Position numbers and translations under genes: made by a program. A DNA stretch of 64,000 nt, from assembly GCA_963970005.1 (NCBI GenBank), contig CAXAMN010026695.1:330363-394362 (forward strand), given 5' to 3'. Shown one piece after another: positions 18,151-29,580 of the stretch. Within the stretch, counting starts at the first letter, position 1, and each line of letters begins with the position of its first letter. Source of the DNA: Durusdinium trenchii. Lineage: Eukaryota; Sar; Dinophyceae; Suessiales; Symbiodiniaceae. The notes below the pieces were generated by a model, which was given only the letters and a program-made list of their open reading frames with translations, did not search any database and was not told the DNA's origin.

Positions 18151-19437
18151 CGATGTTTGGCCACGTGGAACGTCGGATTCGAATAAATAATATAAAGAGG
18201 ATATTTTGTCGTATTTGTAATAGGGATTTGATAATTGCCTAGACCACCTATAGAGGGAAATATTTTATGGTATCTGACATGCCGTTTCGCCTACGAGGAC
18301 AATTGAAGATTGAATTCTATAGATTTTTATTGTTCTTTCCTTTACGGCCTGGGCAGCAGGACGGCACGATGCTGAAGATTTTATTATGGAATATTTCGCG
18401 AAACTTGAATGGTTGGTATGGTGTAACAACCACCCAGAGGATGGATTGTTGATTCAAGAAGCCAATTGGAAATTAAATTATCAATGGGAAATAGATCAAT
18501 GGTATTATATTTATTCGGAAGAGGTTGCAGCCAGTCAGTTGGCTATGGCGCGCAAATCCTTGCTCAGATCTTCGTTGCTGGCATATGTAGCATTGATCCC
18601 TGGTCGTTTGTTTCATATTAGGCTCATGTTGGATCAGATTTATGATTTATGCACCACGTATCAAACAGCCTGGAACACTTCCAAGCCTATTCGTATCCTT
18701 CTTCGGGATACGCAAGACTTGTGGCGGAAATTGAGTCAGGACATCCTCCATACTCCAAATAGTTATATGTTGGTAGTTGTTGGGGATTTTAATTGTCCCT
18801 TGCAAAAGGATCTCCCATGTATAGGTAGTCATGACCCTCGTTTTGACATTGCCCTTCAATCAGACCGGCAAGAATTTCAACAGATGATTCAAGACCTTTC
18901 GTTGGTTACTATTCTTTGCCGCCAAAAATATATCCCAATTTTTCTGCATGATAATCACCAAATTAGGATTGATTTTATCTTCTTGAGAGCATCTCAGGTT
19001 CGATGGAAGCAGTTGTCAACGGTTATCGACGGTCTTTTCGAATGCATTGGTCTTCACCAGGGGCCTCAGCATAGATATTTGCTTTTGGGCCTCCCCAAGT
19101 GGCATGCCATTCACAAGGCTCCCTCCAGGCTCCAAACAATTAATCATTTTCAAATTCGCCAGGAAATGATCTCCGACACCTTGACTTGGCAGCATTTTGT
19201 TCATGAGGCCACAAGCTGTATCCTCAGACATAGAGAGCATTCTGCCGTGGATCCGGTCGAAATATGCCACTCCATGGAATTGGACTCCGTCAATTGTGTC
19301 TTGATCATTTCCCTAAACAGCGGAAGCCATCGACCACAGACCTGATTTTGAAATCAATGACTGCACGCATGTGGCATGCGCGTAGGCAAGCTCGCATGAT
19401 CTTCAACATCATTATTAGAATTTATACCACAAATTAA
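18151..19437 (+). pseudogene. LINE (non-LTR retrotransposon) fragment with AP-endonuclease-type domain
   Basis: An upstream segment (CRICNRDLIIA then a TAG at about 18,239, then TTYRGKYF) runs into LKILLWNISRNLNG near 18,373, the opening beta strand of an endonuclease/exonuclease/phosphatase domain. A frame change near 18,410 leads to the frame from 18,386 to 19,345. That frame contains GLLIQEANW (catalytic Glu), VVVGDFNCPL (Asp and Asn) and IRIDFIFLRAS (Asp before the missing final His motif). This domain nicks target DNA for LINE insertion. A further shift near 19,308 continues the protein to about 19,437. No reverse transcriptase follows, so the copy is truncated. The TAG could have arisen from CAG. 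Confidence 0.8.
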
Positions 19438-19477
19438 CCTCTATCTCTGTGGCCTAAATCTGCCACTAGTCCGTATG

Positions 19478-19535
19478 TAGGAACTCATGTTGGAACCCAT
19501 GTTGGAACTCATGTTGGAATTCATGTTGGGGCTCT
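19478..19535. repeat. 16-bp tandem repeat (GGAACTCATGTTGGAA)
   Basis: Four imperfect copies of a unit like 'TGTTGGAACTCA' follow one another. A similar pair occurs near 29,487-29,512. Confidence 0.75.
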
Positions 19536-20579
19536 ATTGGAGAAACAAGTGGTGCCTAGTGCTACTATCTTACCCAATCTCTGCCAATGAATATTGACTC
19601 ATGAACTAGTTGTCTTATCATACGTGGACTCACCCTTCACCCCTTTGCTTTGTCACTTGCAGACTTCCAACAGCTGAAGCACTTGCTACAACTGGACACA
19701 TTAACATTAATAATTATATGATTCTTCGTGGCATCCCACTGCTCACACAAAAGAGGGGACGTGTTGTATAGCCCTTGGACGAGAAAGGGACTGAAGGAAT
19801 TGTAGAGGAGAGCCAAGCCCCACAAACCACATGCACGAAAGGACAACACAGGTGATAAGAGATAAAGCAATTAGCAGCATGCAACATGGTTTTGGTGAAC
19901 ACACTACACTCCAAGCTCAAGGCACAGAGGAACACAAAACAAGCAGGCCGGCCAAAGAGTTTGGGTGACAGAAGCCACGAACAAGCAAATACGTATAAGT
20001 ACAGTATAACTAACAACTTGAATAACAAACAACGATAGCAAAACGTGACATGTGGGACGTGAGGCCAAAACGAAGGCACACCTAGACACTTTAAACTCAT
20101 GGTCCAGATCATGAGTCGTCATGAGTCATCATGTCTCACCCAACTTCGATTTGGTCGATGGGTGAGAGGAACTTTCACACCGGCAGCAAAATTGCTGAAG
20201 TCCAGCTGGAGTTTGGAGTCTGGTTAGCCTTCTACTTCTATCATCTCCATTCAACCGAACAGAAAACAGGAGTCCAGGAGTCTAGTCTAGTGGACCCAGG
20301 GCGTTGAATATGAACAGCCTTTGGCCTTTGTAAAAACTTGGTTACTATTTGGCTGTCTGCAAATCTCAAATGAAATCGCTATCTACAGGATCCAGGGTAG
20401 TAAAACTGAGAGAATGAGTCAGAGAGTCAAGTCCAATCCAGTCTAGCCTAGCAGTGAATTTGTATTGTAACCTACAGTGTTTGGGGTCGGAGTGGGTTTT
20501 TGCATTCGACTACAAGTCTAACTCCAAACCAGCTACCTTTAGCTTGGGCTTCATGGGTTTCATGAAGCGGTGCCGATGC
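19536..20579. other. Gene-poor stretch
   Basis: No convincing coding segment is seen. Minus-strand open frames near 19,700-20,120 are Cys/Leu-rich and resemble nothing known. Confidence 0.4.
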
Positions 20580-20852
20580 CTATTCAAACCACTTTCTGAT
20601 TCTGCGTGTGGGCTTTTCCTGCCCTAAGATCAGTGTTTCTTCACTGTCTTGGTCTGAGTCAGGGGCTTCACAGCTGACCTCACCCATTTGGTCTGAACTG
20701 GACTCATTTGACATTTTGTCTGAGTCTGATTTGCGATCATCATTGTCATCGTCATTGTCGTCATTGTCATCAGATGGCGAATCTGAAGGTAGTCCACGAA
20801 ATGGCCTCAGGTAAAACGGGCTTGAACGCCAATACCGGCCAAACCCGAACAA
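20580..20852 (-). CDS. Possible acidic exon (Asp/Ser-rich)
   Basis: A minus-strand frame contains a long Asp/Asn/Ser run (SDDNDDNDDDNDDRKSDSDK) and further acidic residues, ending in a stop at 20,580. It has the character of a disordered acidic region. It lies downstream and on the same strand as the K/E-rich gene at 21.6-26.7 kb, but that gene ends in its own stop, so a link is not shown. Microsatellite-like GTCATC repeats underlie part of it. Confidence 0.3.
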   Translation of the reverse strand: MFGFGRYWRSSPFYLRPFRGLPSDSPSDDNDDNDDDNDDRKSDSDKMSNESSSDQMGEVSCEAPDSDQDSEETLILGQEKPTRRIRKWFE

Positions 20853-20859
20853 GAAAAAA

Positions 20860-21560
20860 GAGTCAAGTCATGTCACATCGAATCATGAGCCATGAATCAA
20901 AACATTAAGGTCAGGTTGAACAAATAGGCAGAGTCAGAGTTGTGTCTTGACTCTTGACTGTCAAGCCGTCAATCTTCTTCAAGGGACTCCTGGCTTGGAT
21001 CGGGGAGAAGAAAAAAGACCATAAGAGCAATCGCGCAGCTCCCGACAACCGAAGTTGTCATTGCATTTCCTGCAACGTGCTTGAGTCTGAAAACACGGGC
21101 TGTCAACTTATTGAATATCTAATTGTTCCTTTCTCCCACAAACAAGGAAACCAATTGAAACAATGTAACGGTGGCTGCAAACCACGAGCGAACCTGATAA
21201 TCTGGTCAGCAAGTTGTAGTCATCCGACTGGGTGAGCGAGAAGTCCGTCGGACAAAATCCTTGCCCTGCCATAATCGCCTTCAGGTCACAGGTCACAGTT
21301 CAATTAAAACAAGTTTGGTCGTCACAATAGTGACACATGGCAAGTGTATGCAAGGGTGCAGTATGGGATGAGTCAAGTGAAGTCTGGTGCATCTCGCCAA
21401 GCAACTTTTTGCTCGGAAAGAATCAACTTGTGGTCTGGTCTGCTTTTATTCGCCTTAGGTCTCCTACGACTCCTACCGCCCCAGGAGATGAGAAGTCAAA
21501 AGTTGATTGAAGATTGATCTCAATCTCAATCATGCCCCGGTCCGTGGCTCTCCCATGGCC
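20860..21560. other. No gene recognised
   Basis: Intergenic or 3' flanking DNA of the minus-strand gene that ends at 21,567; no repeats or domains seen. Confidence 0.4.
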
Positions 21561-21566
21561 ATGGCT

Positions 21567-22259
21567 TCACTTCCGAGACTTCCGAGACTTATCCGAAGTC
21601 GCTGCTCCACTCGCTGTGCTCTTGCGTTTCTTCTCCTTTGGCTCCTTTTCAGCCTTCTCAGCCTTCTCCTTCTTGTCTTTCTTCTCGTTCTTTTGATTTT
21701 GTTTTGGCTTCTCCTTCTCCTTCTTAGGCTGAGACTTGGGCTTGAGGTTCTTCAACATGTCTTTCAACTTGTTTGGAAGGATGTTCCTGGTCACGTCAGT
21801 GGAAAAGCTCTTTTGTGTGTACTTCTCCATTTCACTGACATCCTCAGCACAGCTTTCCTTGTCGATGGCCAAGTCGGTGAAAACCAAAATGGTAGCGAGG
21901 GTGCACACATCCTTGATAGTCTTGTTGATGTTTGCCTGGACCTTCTTGGCCAGTTCCAGGACCTCCTTCAAAGCAGAAGTCTCAGCCTGACATTTGATCA
22001 AGGATCCGACCCTTCCGACAAAAGTGGACGCAGCTTCCTTTGCAATTTTGAAGTCATTCAGGTCCTTCTTTGTCTCCCCCTCATTGTTTGGGTCGAAGAT
22101 CCACTGAACATCTGCCAGTGACCACTGCTCCACTGCAGGGGTTACAGCCTGGTACTTTGAGAAGAAGCTTTCCAACGGTGTGATGTAAGTAGCCGAGCCC
22201 TGCTCTACCACCGACTGAAGGCCATCGACAAAAGCTTTGGCAAATTCTTTGCAATCTGC
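21567..22259 (-). CDS. Terminal exon of the K/E-rich gene
   Basis: This reads from ADCKEFAKAFVDGLQSVVEQ through a helical region to a Lys-rich low-complexity tail (KEKEKPKQNQKNEKKDKKEK) ending SRKSRK and TGA. The tail resembles nuclear-localisation or nucleic-acid-binding tails. The segment is in the same frame as the preceding block, separated from it only by one TGA codon at 22,260-22,262, so the stop is probably recent or an error. Alternatively an intron removes it. Confidence 0.6.
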   Translation of the reverse strand, partial: ADCKEFAKAFVDGLQSVVEQGSATYITPLESFFSKYQAVTPAVEQWSLADVQWIFDPNNEGETKKDLNDFKIAKEAASTFVGRVGSLIKCQAETSALKEVLELAKKVQANINKTIKDVCTLATILVFTDLAIDKESCAEDVSEMEKYTQKSFSTDVTRNILPNKLKDMLKNLKPKSQPKKEKEKPKQNQKNEKKDKKEKAEKAEKEPKEKKRKSTASGAATSDKSRKSRK

Positions 22260-25200
22260 TCAAGAATCTGCTCTCATGTTCTCAAAGGCTTCCTCTTGCA
22301 AGACTGGATGTTCAATGCTTACCGCTGCTGTCTCACAAAGGCTGAACTTTTGAACAAACGTGTCCAACTCAGCCTCTTGGATTTGCTCCTTCTCCACCTT
22401 CCAATCTGACTGCAGCGCGTGAGCAATGGAGTGGTGGCTGGCTGGCAAATCTTCTCTATAGTTCTTGTCCTTGAGCTGGCCTCTGGATAGTGCAAGGATG
22501 GCTTTTGAGGTAACAACCTTATGGAACCTCTCACATAGCTTCCAAATTTCCCCCATGGTCTCACAAGCAAGTGCAACCAACGAGTCATCCTCCAAATCTT
22601 TGGGGCCTCGGGATGATATGGTGCACAATCTTGCAGGCAGTTCTCGGCAAGCTTGTGAAGCTTGGAGAGAAGATCAAAGTCGATCTCAGTGTGAGACTCC
22701 GTCTGCTTGACGAGAGAGTTCTCCTCGACTGGGATGCCCACGTGCGTGAACCACGCCAAGAGCCCTGAGCAGCATGAAGTCAAGAGCCTGTTCTTGGTGT
22801 CCAGCTTTTGGTGAAAATAACCTGAGTTTGGGAGAGATCTGATATTTTGGCGGGCTAGTATTGGCAAGGATGGAACCCGAAAATCGGAGGCCAAATCCTG
22901 TGTGGTGCCAATGTCAATTTTCAGTACATGATCTCCGACACAGTTCATGCAACCAAGTAGCACCGAGTAAGGAACACTTGACTGGTTTCCTTTGGAGAAG
23001 TTGGTGCATGGCCCTTGTAAAGGGCAGCCCTTGCCTCCAGATTCATGCTGTCGGTCAGCTGGAATTCTGCAGACACGTGGCCCTTGATGGCCATCAGAGC
23101 CTTCTGAAAGTCAGCACTTGAGTGGACACGTTGATCAATCCATGTGGCTAGCTTCTCTTTATCCTTGGCTTCTGTGTCAGCGCCTTCTTCCAGGAGTTTG
23201 ATGTTCTGTGTCACATCCTCAAACGACTTCAATTTTTCAAGGAGACTAAGCGGGTCTGGTGTTGTCTCAGTGCTGGTGGCAATCAAGGCATCAATTCCTT
23301 CAGCCAGCTTCATGGCCTTCTGAACCTGCCCTGTGATCTCAGCCATCTTCTTCTGCTTAGTGAGGACCTTCTGCCAAAGCATCCTCCAGTGAGTGCCAAT
23401 ACAGACACAACTTGTAGAACCGTAGGATTAGGATAGGTATCGGCACCGCCGTGCAAAAATCAAACAAACAAACAAGTCAAGAGCCAAGTCAGTTTGTAAA
23501 CGACCCCAGGGTCATTTCTAATGAGTCGACATTCGAGCCCAATTGTCTTTATTTGTAATCACTGGCAATGTTGGTGACAGTGTGAGCTTTGTCAGTTTGG
23601 TCCGGTCCGGTCATTTGATATGAAAAAACACCGTCCTCCACTCTGAGTTTGCACTCATTGGAAGCACGATCTTGCTCGAGAACTTGGCGGCATTCTTTGC
23701 AACCATTTGCAAGTACTCCACATCGTCCTTCCTGTCTGGATCATTCGAGGCAGCGTCAAGACACACAAAGATCCTCTGCAAGTCAACCACGATTGAAGCA
23801 GCGAACCCGGGCTCACATTTCCAGTCTTCAAAGAGTGACACGGCAATGATGCCATGGGCAGGAGGAGTTGGCATCCTGGAGATGAACATATAAACATACA
23901 TATATATATATATTCCATATGTAGTAATTGCATCTACGAAAGTCAATTACGAATTGAACCAGGGGCATAGCCATAGCTACTAAAGAAAAAAGCGAAATGA
24001 GCACATTTCACCACCTTTCAAAAACAGAAATAGAAACAAATCCGACTATGACGAGTGACACAAGTTTGACTCGTTTGCGTTTGACAAAATAAAAAAAAGG
24101 TCAAAGTCAAAATCAAAATCGAAGTGAACATATAGATTGCTGACGGGAAACCATTCTCTTTCATCGTCCATCTGCCTCACACGCAAGATACCTGGCAAGC
24201 GATCTTGGGCAAACTTGACACCTTCAGACCCTCGCAACTTCTCGAAGAAGAGATCGCTGCACGAGATCTGTGCACGGAGAATATGTGTTGCCAGCTCTTG
24301 CTTGGCAGCATGATCAGGCAACGCTGTGCCCATCATTTGCAAGATGCTTGCCAAAGAGAAGAAGGACGGGGGCGGCCCTGCTTCGAAGCAGGTACTACAG
24401 CTCAGGAACGTCCAAAAGGCTGTACCACAGACCTGAGGTGGAAAGCAGGTGGGTTGCTTTCTGGGTCAAATCCTGATTTGTGTTTCGAGTTCAGAAATTC
24501 AACATAAATTGATGAGTCGAGTTTTAAAATACGATTCCGTCAGACTCTTGAGCCAGTAGGCATGTGAGTATCCCTTTGTTGAGTCTGATATTAGATACAC
24601 TACTGCTACAGCAAAAACTATCCCGTGCAAATGAGGAACATCCAGAAGTTTCTTTGGGATGTCCTGAATCATGTCCATCAGGACATGGTGATCCTTCTGT
24701 AGGTAGCGGGCACACTTCAACATCTGCACAGCAAGCTCCGAGTCATTGCCGTGGTTGATCTCCTTCTCCAAATCAACTGAGCTAAGCTGGCGGATGCACT
24801 TGGAGAGCTCCTTCATAGCTGACACTGTTTGGACAGCTGACGTGATGTCTTCGGCCAACTTCTCAGCTTTGGACTTTTGCTCCGGAGTTGCCACAGGGTT
24901 TGCTTGGAGCTTTCTCAACTCCGCTACAGCAGATGTAGATCTGGATGTTCGTCTGTCAAGCTCGGTGGCTCGGATCAAGCTCTTCCAGATGGCCTCTGGT
25001 GTCACCTCATTCAAAGACGCCAAAGTCTTGTCATGAGAATTGAGCAAGTTTGCCACCCGCTCCTGAGCCTTGCTCTCCTTTGACTCTTTGGCCTCCCTCT
25101 TCAATCTCTCTCGTGCTGCCTTAGCATCCTCCTTCTCCCTCTCCTTCTCCTTCTCCTTCTCCTTCCGCTCCTTCTCCTTCTCCATAGCCTCTGAGTCATC

Positions 25201-26660
25201 TTTGCATTCTGTCTTTCTTGCGTCGTTTGTTTCGGGCATTGCCATTGCCCTCGTCATCATCCTCGTTCCCAGACTGAACACCACAGGTGGAAGAGCGTGA
25301 GCAAGACTCCTCGGAAGAGCCCTCAGCTTCTTTCTCTTCGTCAGACTCCTTCCCCCGGAGAGCCATCTCGATATCCTCCTTAGTTATATTTTCCGTAGTT
25401 GTGCGGTGCTGCACAGCAATTTCATCACGCACAAACAAACAAAACAACTGGTCACGTATCCCGTATCACTCACAAGCTGAACATGTTTGGAGATCCAATC
25501 ACCTCTTGACTCTTCAGCTGACCGTGATGAAAAGGAAACAAACACAAAAGGAATTCGATCATGAATCATTTGAAACAAATCATAGCTCAAAACTCAACAC
25601 CAAAACCAATAACTGCCAAAGATCCTTCGTGTTCGATTGAACCGCGTAATCTGCTTGCATCTTGTTAAACGCGGCCTTCGCCTGAGATTTGTCGTCAAAT
25701 ACTTCCTCACGGGTCCTCTCAGCCATTTTTCTATGGCCGGTCAACATCAAAGTAGCATCATGCACGGGCACCATCTCAACACCCGATGTCGGATGCTTGA
25801 CGAGTTTGATTCCGAAAGACTTGACAAACCGCTTTCGCTCAGCGGTGCCCTTTAACTTCTGTCCCTTTGGCGCCTTCCTGTCACAGAAGGTCTTGAGATC
25901 CTCCAGCTTCGAAACCTGATGTGGGATTGCAATGCAATTCCTGCAGGAAGGGCGGGAGGGGTGATACTGTCACCACATTAAATTTGGTCCAACTCTGGTT
26001 ATGTATAGTATATAATCGAATACAGACAGACCGACACCGATACCGTATATTATTAGCAAGTATCTCAAATGATCGTGACCAGCCGAACTCAAAAAAACGA
26101 AACAGGAACAGGCCCCCAACACATCGAAACAAAGGCCGAAAGCCGAGTAACTTCTTGAAAGTCTATATATTCCTGTTCACATTTCTTTACCATGTCCTGT
26201 AGCTTGAACTGCTTGTGACGGGGCTTTCGCCCGGGCTTCAAGCAGCGTTCATGATCTTCTCACGTCTTTGTTTCCGGAACCTGGAATGGCTAAACTAGCA
26301 GCAATTGGAATTGAACAGGACGAGGACCCAAAATCAACATGGACATCGAACATTCCGAACCAAAGGAGTTGACAGAGCTGAAGCAAGCACACAAAGCAGC
26401 AACAAGGTTTTCCGTTGTTTACCATGCTAGTTTGCTGGTCAGTGTATCATGGCCCATGGCTTCACTGACGCTGAGGTACTCAGCGTCAATAGACTCGTGT
26501 TCATTCATCGCACTCTTGACTTCAGGCTGTGTGGACTCTTTGAAAGATCCACGCAGGCAATAGAAGCAATCCCTGCAAACACAGCTTCCTGGTTTCAACT
26601 GTGTGACATAGACTTCATGCCCGTCGGGGCAGTCCTTAGCTTCAAACACCCCCCCCTATG
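21567..26660 (-). CDS. Multi-exon minus-strand gene (or pseudogene) for a K/E-rich coiled-coil protein
   Basis: At least seven exon-like blocks on the minus strand have matching character (charged, helical, Ala/Lys/Glu-rich) and AG/G acceptor-like edges: about 26,660-26,425, 25,915-25,600, 25,440-24,645, 24,385-24,130, 23,877-23,627, 23,385-22,960 and 22,830-21,567. Together they would encode over 900 residues. A Cys/His cluster (DCPDGHEVYVTQLKPGSCVC ... CFYCLRG) lies in the first block, which could bind zinc. No enzyme family is recognised. Frame changes near 25,225 and 22,630 and an in-frame TGA at 22,260-22,262 mean it is decayed or contains assembly errors. It lies 3' of the DNMT-like exons and might be the same transcription unit. 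Confidence 0.55.
22260..22830 (-). CDS. Exon of the K/E-rich gene, frameshifted
   Basis: The first part reads FHQKLDTKNRLLTSCCSG and then HTEIDFDLLSKLHKLAENC in one frame. From about 22,630 the conserved-looking reading continues in another frame (SSRGPKDLEDDSLVALACET) to ENMRADS and the TGA. Both parts are helical and charged. No family is recognised. The frame change has no obvious homopolymer at the junction. Confidence 0.5.
22960..23385 (-). CDS. Exon of the K/E-rich gene
   Basis: About 140 residues start after an AG acceptor-like site with LWQKVLTKQKKMAEITGQVQ and continue as amphipathic helix (KLEEGADTEAKDKEKLATWI is typical). There is no stop within it and no recognised domain. Confidence 0.55.
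23627..23877 (-). CDS. Exon of the K/E-rich gene
   Basis: It follows an AG site (CTCCAG) and reads PTPPAHGIIAVSLFEDWKCE ... FVCLDAASNDPDRKDDVEYL, ending near a GT. This is a mixed, more globular segment than its neighbours. Family unknown. Confidence 0.5.
24130..24385 (-). CDS. Exon of the K/E-rich gene
   Basis: The reading LASILQMMGTALPDHAAKQE and then LRAQISCSDLFFEKLRGSEG runs to REWFPVSNL, with an AG acceptor upstream. The segment is helical and of unknown family. Confidence 0.5.
24645..25440 (-). CDS. Long coiled-coil exon of the K/E-rich gene
   Basis: An acidic start (ENITKEDIEMALRGKESDEE) leads through a basic patch (NARNKRRKKDR) into an alternating Lys/Glu run (KEKERKEKEKEKEREKEDAK) and then about 140 residues of charged helix (SLNEVTPEAIWKSLIRATEL ... 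QMLKCARYLQKDHHVLMDMI). The acidic start and the KEKE run are in different frames, so a shift near 25,225 is needed. The end near 24,645 falls at a GT. Long single alpha-helix or coiled-coil structure is likely; function unknown. Confidence 0.55.
25600..25915 (-). CDS. Exon of the K/E-rich gene
   Basis: After CACATCAG the frame reads VSKLEDLKTFCDRKAPKGQK and continues about 100 residues (KSFGIKLVKHPTSGVEMVPV, TREEVFDDKSQAKAAFNKMQ) to DLWQLL. It is compact, basic and without stops. The acceptor and length fit an exon. Confidence 0.55.
26425..26660 (-). CDS. Cys-cluster exon of the K/E-rich gene
   Basis: It reads FEAKDCPDGHEVYVTQLKPG and then SCVCRDCFYCLRGSFKES, with an acceptor CACATAG upstream and GTAAAC after the last codons. 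The spacing C-x3-H ... C-x-C-x2-C-x2-C could bind zinc, but I recognise no named finger. Confidence 0.5.
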
Positions 26661-26669
26661 TGAAAACAC

Positions 26670-28475
26670 AGTCTTGAGTCAGGAGTAATGAGAAATCTAA
26701 CTTCAATCACTGATGACTCAGATGACTCACGACTTTTGTTCTCAAACAAATGATTTATGATTTATGACTGTAAGTATGATTTAGCATGAATGATTTAAAG
26801 CACACGTGACATCAATGTAGCACACGTGTCACATGTGGCAATGCAACCTAAGATCCGTGTCAAGAGTGCCAAATTCTTGATCACACTGCTTGCAAGTGCG
26901 CGCTTCTTCCGAATCAGCAGCATGGGCCATGGGGGTACTTACAGTCCTAGTCCCGGTGTTTCCTCCCAAATCTCAGGAAAGAAACTGAGCTCGTGCCAAA
27001 AACCTTCCGAAGACATGTTTGTTGCCGACGGCTTGAAACCTGCACCAATACCGATCACCGATAGTCCACTGAAATGAACACATGGAACGTCAAGTCACCA
27101 ATGTGGCAACGAGCTAATCCAGCCTGCCCGGGGCACCATTCATCACGGCCCAAATGAAGTAACTCCATCTGTGTAGTGAAGGCGGCTCCGAATCCGCGGT
27201 GGTACACGCCCATGGAATGGGTCGAGCTTCCTGAGAAAGGAAAAAGCAGGGGGCTGGCCGGAATTGTAACAAGTTGCTCATGACTCATGACTCTCCAAAC
27301 CTGAAATGCAGTCAAGAATGAAGAGTCAAAATAAGTAACTCAAACGACTGACACTGACAAAGAAAAGTGGTGCCCGAAATCCATAACAATGCCTGCATGG
27401 CAAGTGAACCATACAAGCATTCCAACTGCGGAAAGGATTGAAAAGCTCAGAACGCCACTGGCAACGTCGATCAGGGCCTTTTTAGGGTCCTTTTTCATTG
27501 CCTTGCCAACCATGCAGCAGCTTGAATACAGCCTTCAAGCTGACACATCGAATATGTATTCTAAAACGGAGCTTGATTCATATCACAAGCATCATATCAT
27601 CGAATCACATTATATTGCACACGATAGTCTATCCATCGGCATCTATCGGTCCATCCTCATGACTGTTAAAGATTTGTGGCGCAGGCACATTGGCAAAGCA
27701 AGCCAACACAGGTCAGGTATGGTATGGTCAAGTAATCAAGTAACCCTTGTTTGACTTTTTGGGAGGGTTCCAGTAAAATGTCACAAACCTGAAACCGAGG
27801 CCCAAAAGATGTTTGGGAGGGTCTTGGTAAAGGAATATAATTTTATAATACTTTCAGCCTAAGCCCCCTAAAGCTTGACCACTAACTGCAGTGCTTGGGT
27901 CTTGGCAACCAAACAAAAAACTTGCCCGGATATTGGATATTGGGGTATCGGTATCGGTATTTGCTAATATCTCAACTTATATACTATTTCATCCTTACTT
28001 GTGCCTCAATTACAGTTTTGTCCAACTTGTTACTCTTAATAGTCGTCAACACTGATAGAACCCGTCTGGCCTATGCTAATGTCATAGCAATAGAAGCTGG
28101 AACATGCTGGAACATTCTACAACTCTATGGTCTATAGTCTATAGTCTATATATAACTTTGGACGCATGCTGCATGATGATTAATACGAGATCAACGAGGT
28201 TTATACAATTAATTAAAGTTGAAGTGTTGAATCTATTTTTTATCTTGTTATCTACTAATGAATCGATTCTTTTGTTAGGATGCTTGGTTTACTATGACCG
28301 ACATTGGCTGACATTGACATACTTAAAGTATAGATTATATAATATATATTATATATATTATAAACTATTATCGAAATATCAGCCATTGTGTAAAACATCA
28401 TACAACATATCGAATCATATATTAGATTGATATATCATATAATTACCAAGTTCTAAGCGTTACATACTGGTATAG
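26670..28475. other. Intronic or intergenic, one weak exon candidate
   Basis: Mostly non-coding. At about 27,070-27,240 on the minus strand, after TTTCTCAG, a frame reads GSSTHSMGVYHRGFGAAFTT then MELLHLGRDEWCPGQAGLAR. This could be an exon but shows no family resemblance. The rest shows only short frames and AT-rich DNA. Confidence 0.35.
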
Positions 28476-28479
28476 CTGG

Positions 28480-28640
28480 TCACCCGAACGGTATTGAACG
28501 GTTCATGAAGGACGTAAATGTTCTTCAAATTGGTGAACGGTTCAGAACGGTTCATGAACGGTTCTTGAACTGTTACTTATTTCTTACGATTGGGGTACTT
28601 GGTCATGGATGAACGGTATTGAACGGTTCAATGTTGATAA
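28480..28640. repeat. GAACGGTTCA repeat cluster
   Basis: Palindrome-like units GAACGGTTCATGAACGGTTC occur about seven times with variable spacing, and again reversed near 29,432-29,457. The core is nearly self-complementary (TGAACGGTTCA). Confidence 0.75.
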
Positions 28641-29004
28641 TGTCTATGCCATTGAATTGGTATATTGGACTTGGTGAAGAAAACACATATAATACATGAG
28701 ATATGATAGCAACTAGTTTTTTAATAACCAACTTGTTAAGTTTAGTTTGACTGATTATTTAATTAAACTTTGTTCAAAGTTAATTTTAGTGAAGCATAGA
28801 TAGATGATGCATAGACTAGACCATGTTTCTATCGACATTACAAACTACATTATCTTGATATGAAGTGACACGTGTTATTGAGAAAGGATGTGAAACCCGA
28901 AACCTAAGTCTAAAGTCTAAATCTAAAGGGCTTTGGTTTTGACTACTCAGACTTACAGGAAACCGAAGCACTGGCAAATTCCCCCAAAGGTACCAGGTAC
29001 CCCA
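28641..29004. other. AT-rich, no gene recognised
   Basis: No coding signal or repeats beyond simple AT runs. Confidence 0.45.
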
Positions 29005-29011
29005 TCAGTCT

Positions 29012-29580
29012 ACCTGATTTGACTTCAAGTGCTTGAAAATGAAAGTATGAAGGCAAGAACAAGGATTCAAAGCCTGTGAAGCTGCCTCGAGTTTTGCCGC
29101 CTCAATGTCGATCTTCGTTGCCTCCCTCTCGTTGAGGGTTCGGCCAGCATCAGTCAAATTGCTGGAGAAGCCAGCGCCTGAAAGGAAAGACCCCAGCACT
29201 TCCCAAGACTCATGTGACACATGTGAGAGAGGATGGGGCCACAATAAGAAAATGATTGCAAAAAAGTATCAAGCCTGTCTGAATTCCGAGGGATTCCTTC
29301 ATTTGGGCAATCTTCTCCTTGACTGAGTCTTTCTTCCGGGAGGATCCATCCTGGAGGCAATCACAGTGACTCTAATGACTCTGAATGAGACACTGACTAG
29401 CACCAGGCTGCCTTTCGAGAACCTCAATATAGTTCATGAACCGTTCTGAACCGTTCAGGGATACCCATGGATACCCTAATATGATGTAAGAACTCCTGTT
29501 GGAAGTCATGTTAGAGAAATGGTGAATCCGCAGAGTCCCAGTCCTTTGAGTCTTTTGGCAGCCGAAACTCTTCAGTGTCC
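29012..29580 (-). CDS. Three candidate short exons of a minus-strand gene
   Basis: Three blocks have exon-like edges on the minus strand. 29,580-29,515 reads LDTEEFRLPKDSKDWDSADS after an AG. 29,354-29,285 reads DGSSRKKDSVKEKIAQMKES between CCAG and a CAG. 29,178-29,012 reads GAGFSSNLTDAGRTLNEREA and continues ATKIDIEAAKLEAAS, from TTTCAG to GTAGAC. They are charged and helical. They lie between the methyltransferase motif VIII exon and the K/E-rich exons, on the same strand, so they may bridge the two. Family unknown. Confidence 0.4.
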
